Source of the DNA: Mycolicibacterium sp. YH-1
GTDB taxonomy: Bacteria > Actinomycetota > Actinomycetes > Mycobacteriales > Mycobacteriaceae
Length of the DNA stretch: 64,000 bases
Direction of reading: 5' to 3'
Assembly (NCBI RefSeq): GCF_022557175.1
Contig: NZ_CP092915.1
Span: forward strand, 1,178,001-1,242,000
The translations under genes and the position numbers were made by a program. Under the pieces are notes generated by a model. It ran no database searches. It was not told where the DNA came from and saw only the letters and a list, made by a program, of their open reading frames with translations. Every line of letters starts with the position of its first letter. The first letter of the stretch is position 1. Of the stretch, positions 51,477 to 59,896 are shown piece after piece.

Positions 51477-53111
51477 ATGACAGCGCTCAGGGGCAGCATC
51501 GGTAAGCAGAAGGTAACTGTTCGGGAGGCCACGATCGATCTTCTCCGGACGCATGGTCTGAGCACGTGGTTTGGCAACCCGGGATCGTCTGAGTTGACGC
51601 TTCTCGAAGACTTTCCCTCCGACTTCCGCTACGTGCTGGGTCTGCAGGAGATGGTGCCGGTCGGGATGGCCGACGCCTATGCGCAGATCACCGGCCGCCC
51701 GGCGATCGTCAACCTGCACACCGCGCCGGGTCTCGGCAACGCCCAGGGAGCCCTCTACAACGCCTATATCAACAAGACGCCCTTGATCGTCACGGCCGGC
51801 AATCAGCGCCGCGACTTGCAGAACCAGATGTGTCTGCTGACCAACGTCGACGCGACCAACGTGCCCAAGCCGTTCGTGAAGTGGTCTGCCGAGCCGGCTA
51901 TTGCCAGTGAAGTCCCCGCGGTGCTGGCCCGCGCGATCCATATCGCCAACACTGCTCCTCGCGGGCCGGTGTTTGTGTCACTTCCCATGGACGACATGGC
52001 CGTTGAGCTCACCGACAAGCAGTCTTCGGACATCGATGTGGTCCGCACCCGAACCGTCACTCACGCAGTCGGATTCCCCGACGAGGTGGCCGCCGACATC
52101 GCTGCCCGGCTCAATAAGGCGAAGTCGCCGGCGATCATCGTGGGCGGCGACGTCGAACGCTTCGGTGTCTGGGAGGCGGTGATCGCCTTGGCCGAACGCA
52201 CCCAGTCGATCGTGCTGACCGCGCCGCTGACGGGACTGTCCGGCTTCCCCGAGAATCATCCGCTGTATCACGGCAGCCTTCCACCGGGTGCAGGTTGGAT
52301 TTCGAAGGCCTTGACCGGCCGGGACCTCGTCGTCGTGATCGGCGCACCGGTATTCCGGTACTACCCCAAGATCGCGGGCCCTTACCTGCCCGAGGGCACC
52401 AGCCTGATCCACATCACCAACGACCCAGACGAAGCCGCCCGAGCACCGGTCGGTGACGCGATCGTCGCAGACCTGCGTGCTGCCGCAGAAGCCGTGCTGA
52501 CGCATGTCACGCAATCGACGAGAACTGGGCCGGATCCGCGCGATCCGGTCAACGACCCAGGCAGCGTGACCGCGCCGTTGTCACCGGAGGTCCTATGGTC
52601 CACCGTCGGCCTGCGTCTGCCCGCGGACACACTGCTGGTGACCGAGGCAGGTAGCAATGAGTTCCCGATCGGTGCGTGTGTGCGGCCGGGGCATCCGTTC
52701 TCCCATCTCACCGCCGCTGGCGGAGGCCTCGGCTTCGGGCTGCCCGCCGCGGTCGGAGCGCAACTGGCTGCACCCGACAGACCGGTGGTTGCCGCCATGG
52801 GCGACGGTTCGATGCACTACGCGATCACGTCTCTGTGGACCGCCGCGCACTACGGCATCCCGCTGACCATCGTCGTGGCATCCAACTCCGAATACGGAAT
52901 CCTCAAGGAATTCGGCGTCATCGAACACACCTCTGGCGTCCCCGGACTCGACCTGCCCGGCCTGGACATCGTGGCCACCGCCCGCAGCTACGGCGTCGAC
53001 GCCCACGAAGCAAAGACCACCGACGACGTGGCCGAGCTCCTCAACGCCGGAATCGCCGACCGCGACCGACCCACTCTGATCAACGTCACCACGACGCCGG
53101 TCGACGCCTAG
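51477..53111 (+). CDS. Benzoylformate decarboxylase-like ThDP enzyme
   Basis: A 544-residue thiamine-diphosphate enzyme most like Pseudomonas benzoylformate decarboxylase (MdlC). Matched pieces: FGNPGSSELTLLEDFPSDFR, Glu58 in LQEMVPVGMADAYAQ (ThDP activation), His81 in LHTAPGLGNAQGALYNA, FVSLPMDDM, and GDGSMHYAITSLW with the following VVASNSEYG of the ThDP/Mg site. Ser37 corresponds to the substrate Ser26. The second active-site His (281 in MdlC, FRYH) is Tyr296 here (GAPVFRYY). It should decarboxylate a 2-oxo acid to an aldehyde, though the change may alter specificity. The ATG has GAGGAA 5 nt upstream. The FAD enzyme gene follows 15 nt later. Confidence 0.85.
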   Translation: MTALRGSIGKQKVTVREATIDLLRTHGLSTWFGNPGSSELTLLEDFPSDFRYVLGLQEMVPVGMADAYAQITGRPAIVNLHTAPGLGNAQGALYNAYINKTPLIVTAGNQRRDLQNQMCLLTNVDATNVPKPFVKWSAEPAIASEVPAVLARAIHIANTAPRGPVFVSLPMDDMAVELTDKQSSDIDVVRTRTVTHAVGFPDEVAADIAARLNKAKSPAIIVGGDVERFGVWEAVIALAERTQSIVLTAPLTGLSGFPENHPLYHGSLPPGAGWISKALTGRDLVVVIGAPVFRYYPKIAGPYLPEGTSLIHITNDPDEAARAPVGDAIVADLRAAAEAVLTHVTQSTRTGPDPRDPVNDPGSVTAPLSPEVLWSTVGLRLPADTLLVTEAGSNEFPIGACVRPGHPFSHLTAAGGGLGFGLPAAVGAQLAAPDRPVVAAMGDGSMHYAITSLWTAAHYGIPLTIVVASNSEYGILKEFGVIEHTSGVPGLDLPGLDIVATARSYGVDAHEAKTTDDVAELLNAGIADRDRPTLINVTTTPVDA

Positions 53112-53126
53112 AAGGGCATTGCCGAA

Positions 53127-54998
53127 ATGAGCACTGACACAGCAGGAAACGCCGTTGCAGCTGATGCCTCACTCATCGACTCGTTCAGCAGGGCAGTGGC
53201 CGGTCGCGCGGAACTCGTCACCGACGAAGCGGTCCTGACCGAGCGCGGCCACGACTTCTGGGGCTTCGGTGGAACCGCCGGTCTGCTGTTGCGTCCCGCC
53301 GGCCGCGACGAGATCGCCGCCATCATGCGGGTCGCCAACGAACACCACGTTGCGGTGGTCCCCAGGGGTGGGGCGTCGAACTGCTCGGCCGGGATGATGC
53401 CTGCCGCCGACCGAGTTCTGCTGGACCTTTCGGGGCTCGACCAGATCCTCGAGATCGACGTCGACAAGCGGCGCGCCCGAGTCGAACCAGGTGTCATCAA
53501 CTCCGATCTGCAAGAGGCGCTTGCGCCGCACGGGCTGTGCTTCTCGCCGGACCCCGTGTCGGCGCATCTAGCGACAGTGGCGGGCAACATCATCGAAAAT
53601 GCCGGTGGCCCTCACGCATTGAAGTACGGCGTGACCTACAACCACGTCCTATCCGTGGACATCGTTCTCGCGGACGGGTCCACGGTCATGCTCGCTGCCG
53701 ATGACGCCGGACCAGACCTCCTTGGCGTGCTCATTGGATCCGAAGGCACACTCGGGATCATCGTTGAGGCGACAGTCGCATTGCGCCCCCTCCCGGAGGT
53801 GACGCACAGCCTGATGGGAGCGTTCGCCTCCGCCCGCGCTGCGGCAGACACCGTTGCCGCAGTCATTGCGTCTGGGGTCGTCCCTGCTGCAGTGGAATGG
53901 CTGGACCGACAGGGCATCGCCGGGCTGCAGCAGTTCTACGACACCGGTTACCCGCTGGACGCCGACGCGATCGTGCTGATCGATGTCGACGGCACCAGCG
54001 TCGAGGTCGAGCGAGATCAGCCGATCGTGGAGAAGGTGTTGCGGGAGCGAGCCACTGAGGTCCGTATCGCCGAGGACGAGAAGTCACGCACCGCCCTCTG
54101 GTACGGCCGACTGAACGCACCCAATTCGGTGAAGCAGAGCGGCAAGGGTTTCTTCATCGGCGACGTCACCGTTCCGCGACAACACATTCCCGAAATGCAG
54201 GAAGCAATCCAAGCCGCGGCGGCCCGGCACGCCGACGGACTTCTCTTCATCGCGGTGACCGGGCACGCTGGCGACGGCGACCTTCACCCCACCACGTTCT
54301 TCGAAAAGGACAACCCCAAGGCAGCGTCGGCGTTGGAGGCAGCGAACAACGAGATCATCGAAGCTGCACTGAATTTGGGGGGCACGATCACCGGCGAGCA
54401 CGGAGTCGGCACCGAGAAGCGACAGTTCATGACCAAGCGCTTCACGCCGGTGGAGATCGCGGCGCAACGCGCCATCAAGACGGCCTTCGACCCAGCAGGT
54501 CTGCTCAATCCCGGCATCATGCTGCCCGATCTCTCGCCTGACGAACCGGACGTGCGTACGTTCGGCCGCGCCGTTCACGACACACTTCGCGGGGACCCGA
54601 AGTCTCTGCCCGCCAAAGCGCTCACGACAGGGGACAACACCGACATCGCCGTCAATCTCGGCAATCTCAGCCTGGTCGTCGGCGCCGAGGCCACCGTAGA
54701 TCAGATCAATCGCTACCTGGAACAGCACTCAGTGGCGTGCGCCGCCATCCCCGGCAGCGGCGGGGATCGCACGATTGGCGAGGTCGTGGCCACTGCGACC
54801 GGCGACGAGAGGATCGAGATCCGTCACGGTCTACTGGGCGCCGACGTCACCGTCGTCGACGGCCAGGCACCAGCACGCTTTGGTGGAGAGAACATGAAGG
54901 ACGTGGCTGGTTACGACACCAAACGGCTGTACATCGGAGCGCACGGGGCATTCGGAGCGCTGAAGACACTCATCTTCAAGATCGCGGTCAAAGTTTGA
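53127..54998 (+). CDS. FAD-linked 2-hydroxyacid dehydrogenase, GlcD fused to GlcE-like C-terminus
   Basis: A 623-residue flavoprotein. Residues 1-480 are a complete GlcD-type enzyme: FAD (PCMH) domain with VVPRGGASNCSAGMM, DPVSAHLATVAGNIIENAGG and LIGSEGTLGI, then the FAD-oxidase C domain with VTGHAGDGDLHPTTFF and ITGEHGVGTEKRQFM (metal/active-site histidines). From about 505 on, a second short piece resembles the end of the GlcE FAD domain (IPGSGGDRTIGEVVA, FGGENMKDVAGYDTKRLYIG, FGALKTLIFKI). It would oxidise a 2-hydroxy acid to the 2-oxo acid used by the preceding decarboxylase. The fusion replaces a separate glcE gene, and no glcF-type iron-sulfur gene is adjacent. Confidence 0.85.
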   Translation: MSTDTAGNAVAADASLIDSFSRAVAGRAELVTDEAVLTERGHDFWGFGGTAGLLLRPAGRDEIAAIMRVANEHHVAVVPRGGASNCSAGMMPAADRVLLDLSGLDQILEIDVDKRRARVEPGVINSDLQEALAPHGLCFSPDPVSAHLATVAGNIIENAGGPHALKYGVTYNHVLSVDIVLADGSTVMLAADDAGPDLLGVLIGSEGTLGIIVEATVALRPLPEVTHSLMGAFASARAAADTVAAVIASGVVPAAVEWLDRQGIAGLQQFYDTGYPLDADAIVLIDVDGTSVEVERDQPIVEKVLRERATEVRIAEDEKSRTALWYGRLNAPNSVKQSGKGFFIGDVTVPRQHIPEMQEAIQAAAARHADGLLFIAVTGHAGDGDLHPTTFFEKDNPKAASALEAANNEIIEAALNLGGTITGEHGVGTEKRQFMTKRFTPVEIAAQRAIKTAFDPAGLLNPGIMLPDLSPDEPDVRTFGRAVHDTLRGDPKSLPAKALTTGDNTDIAVNLGNLSLVVGAEATVDQINRYLEQHSVACAAIPGSGGDRTIGEVVATATGDERIEIRHGLLGADVTVVDGQAPARFGGENMKDVAGYDTKRLYIGAHGAFGALKTLIFKIAVKV

Positions 54999-55068
54999 AG
55001 ATGGCAAAACGATTCACGCATGGATGACAACCGATCATCGTCCAATTGCCATTGAGCAGCATCGTCTC

Positions 55069-55087
55069 ACCTCGCGTGAGGCGAGGT
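55069..55087. terminator. Hairpin in convergent gap
   Basis: ACCTCGC and GCGAGGT pair perfectly (7 bp) with a 5-nt loop, 71 bp past the flavoprotein stop and 115 bp past the convergent TetR stop. There is no T run; a T-less mycobacterial-style terminator is possible. The rest of this 203-bp gap shows nothing else. Confidence 0.45.
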
Positions 55088-55201
55088 TCTGGTCGCACGC
55101 ACGCGCTCACGTCTGCACGGCTAACCGGAAGGCCTGAACTGGCAAGACGAATACCGGGCACTTCGAATACTGCATCTCCGCCAGTTGTGTGGGAGTAGAC
55201 G

Positions 55202-55816
55202 TCAGTGGCCGAGGCGGTCCTGAACGCCCCGCGACGCGTCATATCCCGTCGTGAGCCAATACACCGTGCGGTCGAGAACGGGGACGATCTCTGCGATGTC
55301 GAGTTCCCCCGCTGAGAATCGGCCCAGGAGGCCGTAGATCACCGTGGACAGTATGGCCTCGAGGTCGCGAACGAATTCCTCGTCGACGTCGGCGAGTACC
55401 CCCATGAAGGATGGAACGGTGATGTCGAGGCCCCGACGGAAGAGTTCCTGACCGCCTGAGGCGGCCCTCGCGCGGAAGAACGCCGTGAGCATCGCCGGAT
55501 GGTCCTCCCACGGTTCGAAGATCGAGCGCAGCAGGCGCATCATCCCCTCGTATACCGACTCGCCGGGCGGAGGAGATTGGTGCACCAAGCCGGCGTACCG
55601 GTGTTCGTCCATCCAGCTGTGCAGCGCGGCAAGGATCAGCTCGTCGCGGGTTGAGTAGCGCTTGTAGATGGTGGCGAGCGAGGTCCGGGCGCGGCGCGCG
55701 ACCTCGCGGAGTTGAACCGCGTCATATCCCTCGGTTTCGAGCAGTGCCGCGACGATGTCGAGAATCCGGTCGCGTTGCGCACCTGTGTCAGCGCGGCTCG
55801 CTTCGGCACTGACCAT
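55202..55816 (-). CDS. TetR family transcriptional regulator
   Basis: About 204 residues from ATG 55816 (AAGGGGG about 10 nt upstream; the frame is open further but lacks family sequence). The N-terminal helix-turn-helix is QRDRILDIVAALLETEGYDA, VQLREVARRARTSLATIYK and RYSTRDELILAAL, the typical three-helix TetR domain. The C-terminal helical ligand-binding part includes FEPWEDHPAMLTAFFRARAA. It is divergent from the SDR-CMD-ALDH operon with two matching inverted repeats between them. It most likely represses that operon and itself until a pathway metabolite binds. Confidence 0.9.
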   Translation of the reverse strand: MVSAEASRADTGAQRDRILDIVAALLETEGYDAVQLREVARRARTSLATIYKRYSTRDELILAALHSWMDEHRYAGLVHQSPPPGESVYEGMMRLLRSIFEPWEDHPAMLTAFFRARAASGGQELFRRGLDITVPSFMGVLADVDEEFVRDLEAILSTVIYGLLGRFSAGELDIAEIVPVLDRTVYWLTTGYDASRGVQDRLGH

Positions 55817-55844
55817 CGTCGAGACACCCCCTTGCCGATCGTGA

Positions 55845-55881
55845 GTAACAAGGTTACCGTACCGGGGTGTAACACGGTTAC
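55845..55881. promoter_or_regulatory. Two TetR operators (GTAAC-N3-GTTAC)
   Basis: GTAAC-AAG-GTTAC (55845-55857) and GTAAC-ACG-GTTAC (55869-55881) are the same inverted repeat twice, centres 24 bp apart, between the divergent TetR and SDR genes. Both arms match perfectly in both copies. Confidence 0.75.
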
Positions 55882-55931
55882 TCAGGTCACATCGCCCTTT
55901 GGGTGTGACGACTGCAACGGAGCGAGGATCG

Positions 55932-56762
55932 ATGGGTTCACTAGACGGCAAGGTCGCCTTCATTACGGGAGTGGCGCGTGGTCAGGGGCGCAGCCACGCC
56001 GTTCGCCTGGCCTCGGAAGGCGCCGACATCATCGGTGTCGACATCTGCGCCGACATCCCGTCCAACGGCTATCCGATGGCCAACCGCGGCGAACTCGACG
56101 ACACGATCGCGATGGTCGAGCAAGCGGGCGGCAAGATGCTCGGTGCGGTGGCCGACGTCCGCGATTTCGCCGCGGTGAACGACGCGCTCAGCGCAGGCGT
56201 CGGGCACTTCGGGCGCCTCGACATCGTGTGTGCCAATGCGGGTATCGCGACTATGGCGTTCCGCGAATTGACCATCGAGGAAGAACTCGAGCAGTGGACC
56301 GACGTGCTTGACGTCAACCTGGTGGGGGCGTTCCACACCGCGAAGGCGGCCATTCCCCACCTGCTCGCCGGCCGGCGCGGGGGATCGATCGTCTTCACCA
56401 GTTCGACCGCGGGCCTGCGAGGCTTCGGCGGTCTGCAGGGCGGGGGACTCGCGTACGCCGCATCGAAGCACGGCATTGTCGGACTCATGCGGACGCTGTC
56501 CAATGCGCTTGCCCCCGAGAGCATCCGGGTGAACACCGTGCATCCGACAGCGGTCAACACCATGATGGCGACGAATCCGGCGATGACGTCGTTCTTGGAG
56601 AACTATCCCGACGGCGGGCCGCACCTGCAGAACCCCATGCCGGTCGGGCTCCTCGAACCGGAGGACATCAGCGCGGCGATCGCCTACCTGGTCTCCGACG
56701 CCGCCAAGTACGTCACCGGAGTGACGTTTCCGGTCGACGCCGGATTCTGCAACAAGCTGTGA
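55932..56762 (+). CDS. Mycofactocin-coupled SDR family oxidoreductase
   Basis: About 276 residues from ATG 55932 (GAGG 4 nt upstream). The opening GKVAFITGVARGQGRSHAVR and GADIIGVDICADIPSN are hallmarks of the mycofactocin-associated SDR subfamily (TIGR03971), which keeps its NAD bound and passes electrons to mycofactocin. Catalytic residues: Asn in CANAGIA, Ser in FTSSTAG, YAASK. It has the DICADI and NRGELDDT insertion after strand 2 characteristic of the group. It oxidises an alcohol; the substrate is unknown. Its stop overlaps the next SDR (GTGA). Confidence 0.92.
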   Translation: MGSLDGKVAFITGVARGQGRSHAVRLASEGADIIGVDICADIPSNGYPMANRGELDDTIAMVEQAGGKMLGAVADVRDFAAVNDALSAGVGHFGRLDIVCANAGIATMAFRELTIEEELEQWTDVLDVNLVGAFHTAKAAIPHLLAGRRGGSIVFTSSTAGLRGFGGLQGGGLAYAASKHGIVGLMRTLSNALAPESIRVNTVHPTAVNTMMATNPAMTSFLENYPDGGPHLQNPMPVGLLEPEDISAAIAYLVSDAAKYVTGVTFPVDAGFCNKL

Positions 56763-57571
56763 CCGCGGCGAGCGGCCGGGCAGCCGGCAAGCGGGTTCTG
56801 GTCACCGGTGCGGCGCGCGGGATGGGGCGCAGCCACGCCGTGAGGTTGGCGCAGGAGGGTGCGGACCTCATCCTCGTCGACATCTGTGCGTCGTTGCCCG
56901 ACGTCGAGTATCCGCTGGCCACGCGGGAAGACCTCGATGAGACAGCACGCCTCGTGGAGAAGCACGGCAGGCGCGCGAGCGTCCACGTCGTGGATGTGCG
57001 CAATGCGGCGGCTTTGGCCTCCGCCGTCGACGAGGGTGTCGCCGAGTTGGGCGGACTCGATGCGTCGGTGGCCAATGCCGGCGTGCTGACCGTCGGCACC
57101 TGGGACACCACCACCCCGGAGCAGTGGCGGACCGTGGTCGACGTGAACTTGATCGGCACGTGGAACACCTGCGCCGCCGCTTTGCCGCACCTGGTGGAGC
57201 GCGGCGGCAGCCTGGTGAACATCAGCTCAGCTGCTGGCCTGAAGGGCACGCCACTGCACACCCCGTACACGGCGTCCAAGCACGGCGTCGTTGGACTGAG
57301 CAGGGCTCTTGCCAATGAGCTTGCGGCTCAGAATATCCGGGTCAACACGGTGCACCCCACCGGGGTCGAGACCGGGATGCAGCCTGCCTCGTTGCATGGC
57401 CTGCTCGCCGAACAGCGGCCGGACCTGGTGCCGATCTTCCTCAACGCCATGCCGATCGTCATGGCCGAGGCCATCGACATCAGCAACGCGGTGTTGTTCC
57501 TCATCTCCGATGAATCCCGATACGTCACCGGGCTTGAGTTCAAAGTCGATGCCGGCGTCACCCTGCGGTGA
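56759..57571 (+). CDS. Mycofactocin-coupled SDR family oxidoreductase
   Basis: A 270-residue paralogue of the preceding gene: RVLVTGAARGMGRSHAVRLA, GADLILVDICASLPDVEYPL with the same insertion, SVANAGVL, NISSAAG, YTASKHGVVG and a C-terminal YVTGLEFKVDAG. Starting GTG overlaps the stop of the first SDR. Two adjacent mycofactocin-type SDRs suggest two successive or alternative alcohol oxidations in the same pathway. The stop overlaps a GTG at 57568 of the next frame. Confidence 0.92.
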   Translation: MTAASGRAAGKRVLVTGAARGMGRSHAVRLAQEGADLILVDICASLPDVEYPLATREDLDETARLVEKHGRRASVHVVDVRNAAALASAVDEGVAELGGLDASVANAGVLTVGTWDTTTPEQWRTVVDVNLIGTWNTCAAALPHLVERGGSLVNISSAAGLKGTPLHTPYTASKHGVVGLSRALANELAAQNIRVNTVHPTGVETGMQPASLHGLLAEQRPDLVPIFLNAMPIVMAEAIDISNAVLFLISDESRYVTGLEFKVDAGVTLR

Positions 57572-57597
57572 GCTGGATTTCACAGAAAGCGCCAACG

Positions 57598-58413
57598 ATG
57601 ACAACGATTGACACCGACCGGGCCGAGCGGGGCAGGCGTGCGTTCTCCGACGTAATGACGTTCCCGGCGCCCGCCGCCTCCACGCCAGCAACGGCGAACA
57701 TGATCGACTTCGTCTTCGCCGAGGTCTGGGATCGGCCTGGGCTCAGCCGCCGGAATCGACGCTTCGTGACGCTACCCTGCGTCGCCGCCGCCGATGCCGA
57801 GGGACCGTTGCGCGATCACGTGTATGCGTCCCTCAACAGCGGTGACATCACCATCGCCGAAATCCGGGAAGTGGTACTGCATTTCGCCGTGTACAGCGGA
57901 TGGCCGAAGGCCTCCCGATTCAACATGGTGGTCGACGAGCAGTGGGAGCGCATCCACCGCGATCGCGGGCAGCCCGTACCGCCATCCGATGCGCTTCTGC
58001 CGCTGACCACACCGAGTGATCCGGAGGCGCGGCTGGCCACCGGGGAGCAGGCATTCCGCGACGTCAACTGCGTGCCCTATGTGCCCACTCGCGACAACCC
58101 ATACTCCGGTGCCGGCATCCTCAACTTCGTCTTCGGCGAGATGTGGCTTCGCCCGGGGCTCGGGATGAAGGAACGAAGGCTCGTGACGGTGGCGTGCGTG
58201 GCGTTCCAGGATGCGCCATACCCGATCTTGAGCCACGTGTATGCGGCGCTGAAGAGTCGCGATATCTCGTTCGACGAAATGGATGAACTCGCCCTGCATT
58301 TCGCGGCCTACTACGGCTGGGCGAAGGGATCACACCTCAACGACGAGGTCGAACGACAGAAGGAACGCGTTCTCGAGGAATGGCGGACTGAAGCAGCGAG
58401 CGCGCCGCGGTGA
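57598..58413 (+). CDS. Tandem carboxymuconolactone decarboxylase-family protein
   Basis: About 271 residues from ATG 57598 (AGAAAG 8 nt upstream; a GTG at 57568 coupled to the previous stop is the alternative). Two copies of a CMD/AhpD-like helical domain are visible: RRNRRFVTLPCVAAADAEGP with HVYASLNSGDITIAEIREVV, then KERRLVTVACVAFQDAPYPI with HVYAALKSRDISFDEMDELA. Each has a single Cys rather than the CxxC of AhpD, so it is not a disulfide peroxidase relay. The family includes ring-opening decarboxylases and lactone enzymes, but the reaction here cannot be stated. Its stop overlaps the ALDH start. Confidence 0.85.
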   Translation: MTTIDTDRAERGRRAFSDVMTFPAPAASTPATANMIDFVFAEVWDRPGLSRRNRRFVTLPCVAAADAEGPLRDHVYASLNSGDITIAEIREVVLHFAVYSGWPKASRFNMVVDEQWERIHRDRGQPVPPSDALLPLTTPSDPEARLATGEQAFRDVNCVPYVPTRDNPYSGAGILNFVFGEMWLRPGLGMKERRLVTVACVAFQDAPYPILSHVYAALKSRDISFDEMDELALHFAAYYGWAKGSHLNDEVERQKERVLEEWRTEAASAPR

Positions 58414-59864
58414 TGCCCGCGTCGTCATTGACAGTCGGCTTGCTGATCGATGGCGAGCTGATCGAGCAGTCCTCCGGCGGCAGCTATGAGCACATCTACG
58501 CGGCCACCGGGCGGACCAACGTCACGGTTCCGTTGGCCGGGGCGGCCGAAATCGATCGCGCCGTCGCATCGGCCTGGGACGCGCAGCGGGCGTGGATGAC
58601 GTTGACGGTGGATCGTCGTCGCGACATGCTGATCGACCTCGCCGACGTCGTGCACGAGCATCTTGACGAGCTGGCGCTGCTCAACGTGCACGACTATGCG
58701 GTCCCGGTCGCCTTCGCAGGTACCGCCCACATGCTCGAGTGGTTCCTTCGTCACTTCGCCGGTTACGTCGACAAACCGCACGGCACGAGTTCCCCGGTCA
58801 ACGGGTCGTTCGACGTGAACCTCATCGAGCGCGAACCGTACGGCGTGGTCGGTGTCATCACTCCGTGGAACGGTGCCCTTGCGGTGGCGGCATCGTGCGT
58901 GGCGCCCGCCTTGGCGGCGGGAAACGCGGTGGTGTTGAAGCCCTCGGAACTGGCACCCCTGGCCGCGGTGCGGTTCGGCGAGCTGTGCGTCGAAGCCGGC
59001 CTGCCACCCGGACTGGTCAACGTCGTGCCCGCGGATGCCGACGGGAGTGAGGCTCTCGTTCGACATCCGGGAGTCCGCAAGATCCACTTCACCGGTGGTG
59101 ATGTGACCGCGCGGCGTGTGCTGGTGGCGGCCGCCGCCAACCTGACCCCGGTAGTGGCCGAACTGGGCGGCAAGTCCGCCAACGTCATCTTCGAGGACGC
59201 CGATCTCGATGCGGCGGCCGCGATGTCGGCCCATCAGGGTCCACTGATGCAGTCCGGCCAGAGCTGCGCCTGCGCGAGTCGTGTGCTGGTGCAGGAGTCG
59301 GTGTACGACGCGTTTCTCGAGAAGTTCCTCGGCACGGTGGGTTCGGCAAAGGTGGGTGACCCCCTCGACCCAACCGTGTTCTTCGGGCCGGTCATCACCG
59401 AGTCGTCGGCACACCGGATCCTCGGCGTCATCGATGAAGCCGTCGCGCAACACTCAGGTGAACTGCTCCTGGGTGGCAAGCGGATCGGCGGCGAACTCGC
59501 CCAGGGCTACTACATCGAGCCGACCGTGTTCGGCAACGTCGACAACGCATCCGCGCTCGCCCAACACGAGACCTTCGGTCCGGTCGTCTCGGTCATCAGA
59601 TTTCGCGACGAAGCCGATGCGCTGCGTATCGCCAACGACACCCCGTATGGACTCAACGCCTTCGTGCAGACCCGCGACCTCACCCGCGCGCACCGCTTCG
59701 CGCGCAAATTGGAGTCAGGGTCGGTGTGGGTCAACCAGATGAGTCTCATCTCCCCGCAGGGACCCTACGGCGGCTACAAGCGGAGCGGATTCGGGCGCAC
59801 GGGCGGCGTCGACGGGCTACACGAGTTCCTGCAGACCAAGAACATTCGCATCGGTATGGGCTGA
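58410..59864 (+). CDS. Aldehyde dehydrogenase (NAD(P)+)
   Basis: A 484-residue ALDH superfamily enzyme starting at GTG 58410 (GTGA overlap; ATG 58413 adjacent). Motifs: PWNGALAVAASCVAPALAAG (coenzyme/Asn region), KPSELAPLA, HFTGGDVTARRV, catalytic Glu in VVAELGGKSANVIFEDADLD, catalytic Cys in SGQSCACASRVLV, ETFGPVVSVIRF and GPYGGYKRSGFGRTGG. It oxidises an aldehyde to the acid, closing the route that may begin with the alcohol dehydrogenases or with the ThDP decarboxylase in this island. It is the last gene of the TetR-controlled operon. Confidence 0.94.
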   Translation: MMPASSLTVGLLIDGELIEQSSGGSYEHIYAATGRTNVTVPLAGAAEIDRAVASAWDAQRAWMTLTVDRRRDMLIDLADVVHEHLDELALLNVHDYAVPVAFAGTAHMLEWFLRHFAGYVDKPHGTSSPVNGSFDVNLIEREPYGVVGVITPWNGALAVAASCVAPALAAGNAVVLKPSELAPLAAVRFGELCVEAGLPPGLVNVVPADADGSEALVRHPGVRKIHFTGGDVTARRVLVAAAANLTPVVAELGGKSANVIFEDADLDAAAAMSAHQGPLMQSGQSCACASRVLVQESVYDAFLEKFLGTVGSAKVGDPLDPTVFFGPVITESSAHRILGVIDEAVAQHSGELLLGGKRIGGELAQGYYIEPTVFGNVDNASALAQHETFGPVVSVIRFRDEADALRIANDTPYGLNAFVQTRDLTRAHRFARKLESGSVWVNQMSLISPQGPYGGYKRSGFGRTGGVDGLHEFLQTKNIRIGMG

Positions 59865-59896
59865 GGCTGGCACTGCTTCTGCCGCGAACGGTCGTG

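Noticed and set aside
55899..55931. Upstream TTG start for the first mycofactocin SDR
   Set aside because: It would add 11 residues without family similarity and lacks a ribosome site; the ATG at 55932 has GAGG and the expected N-terminus.
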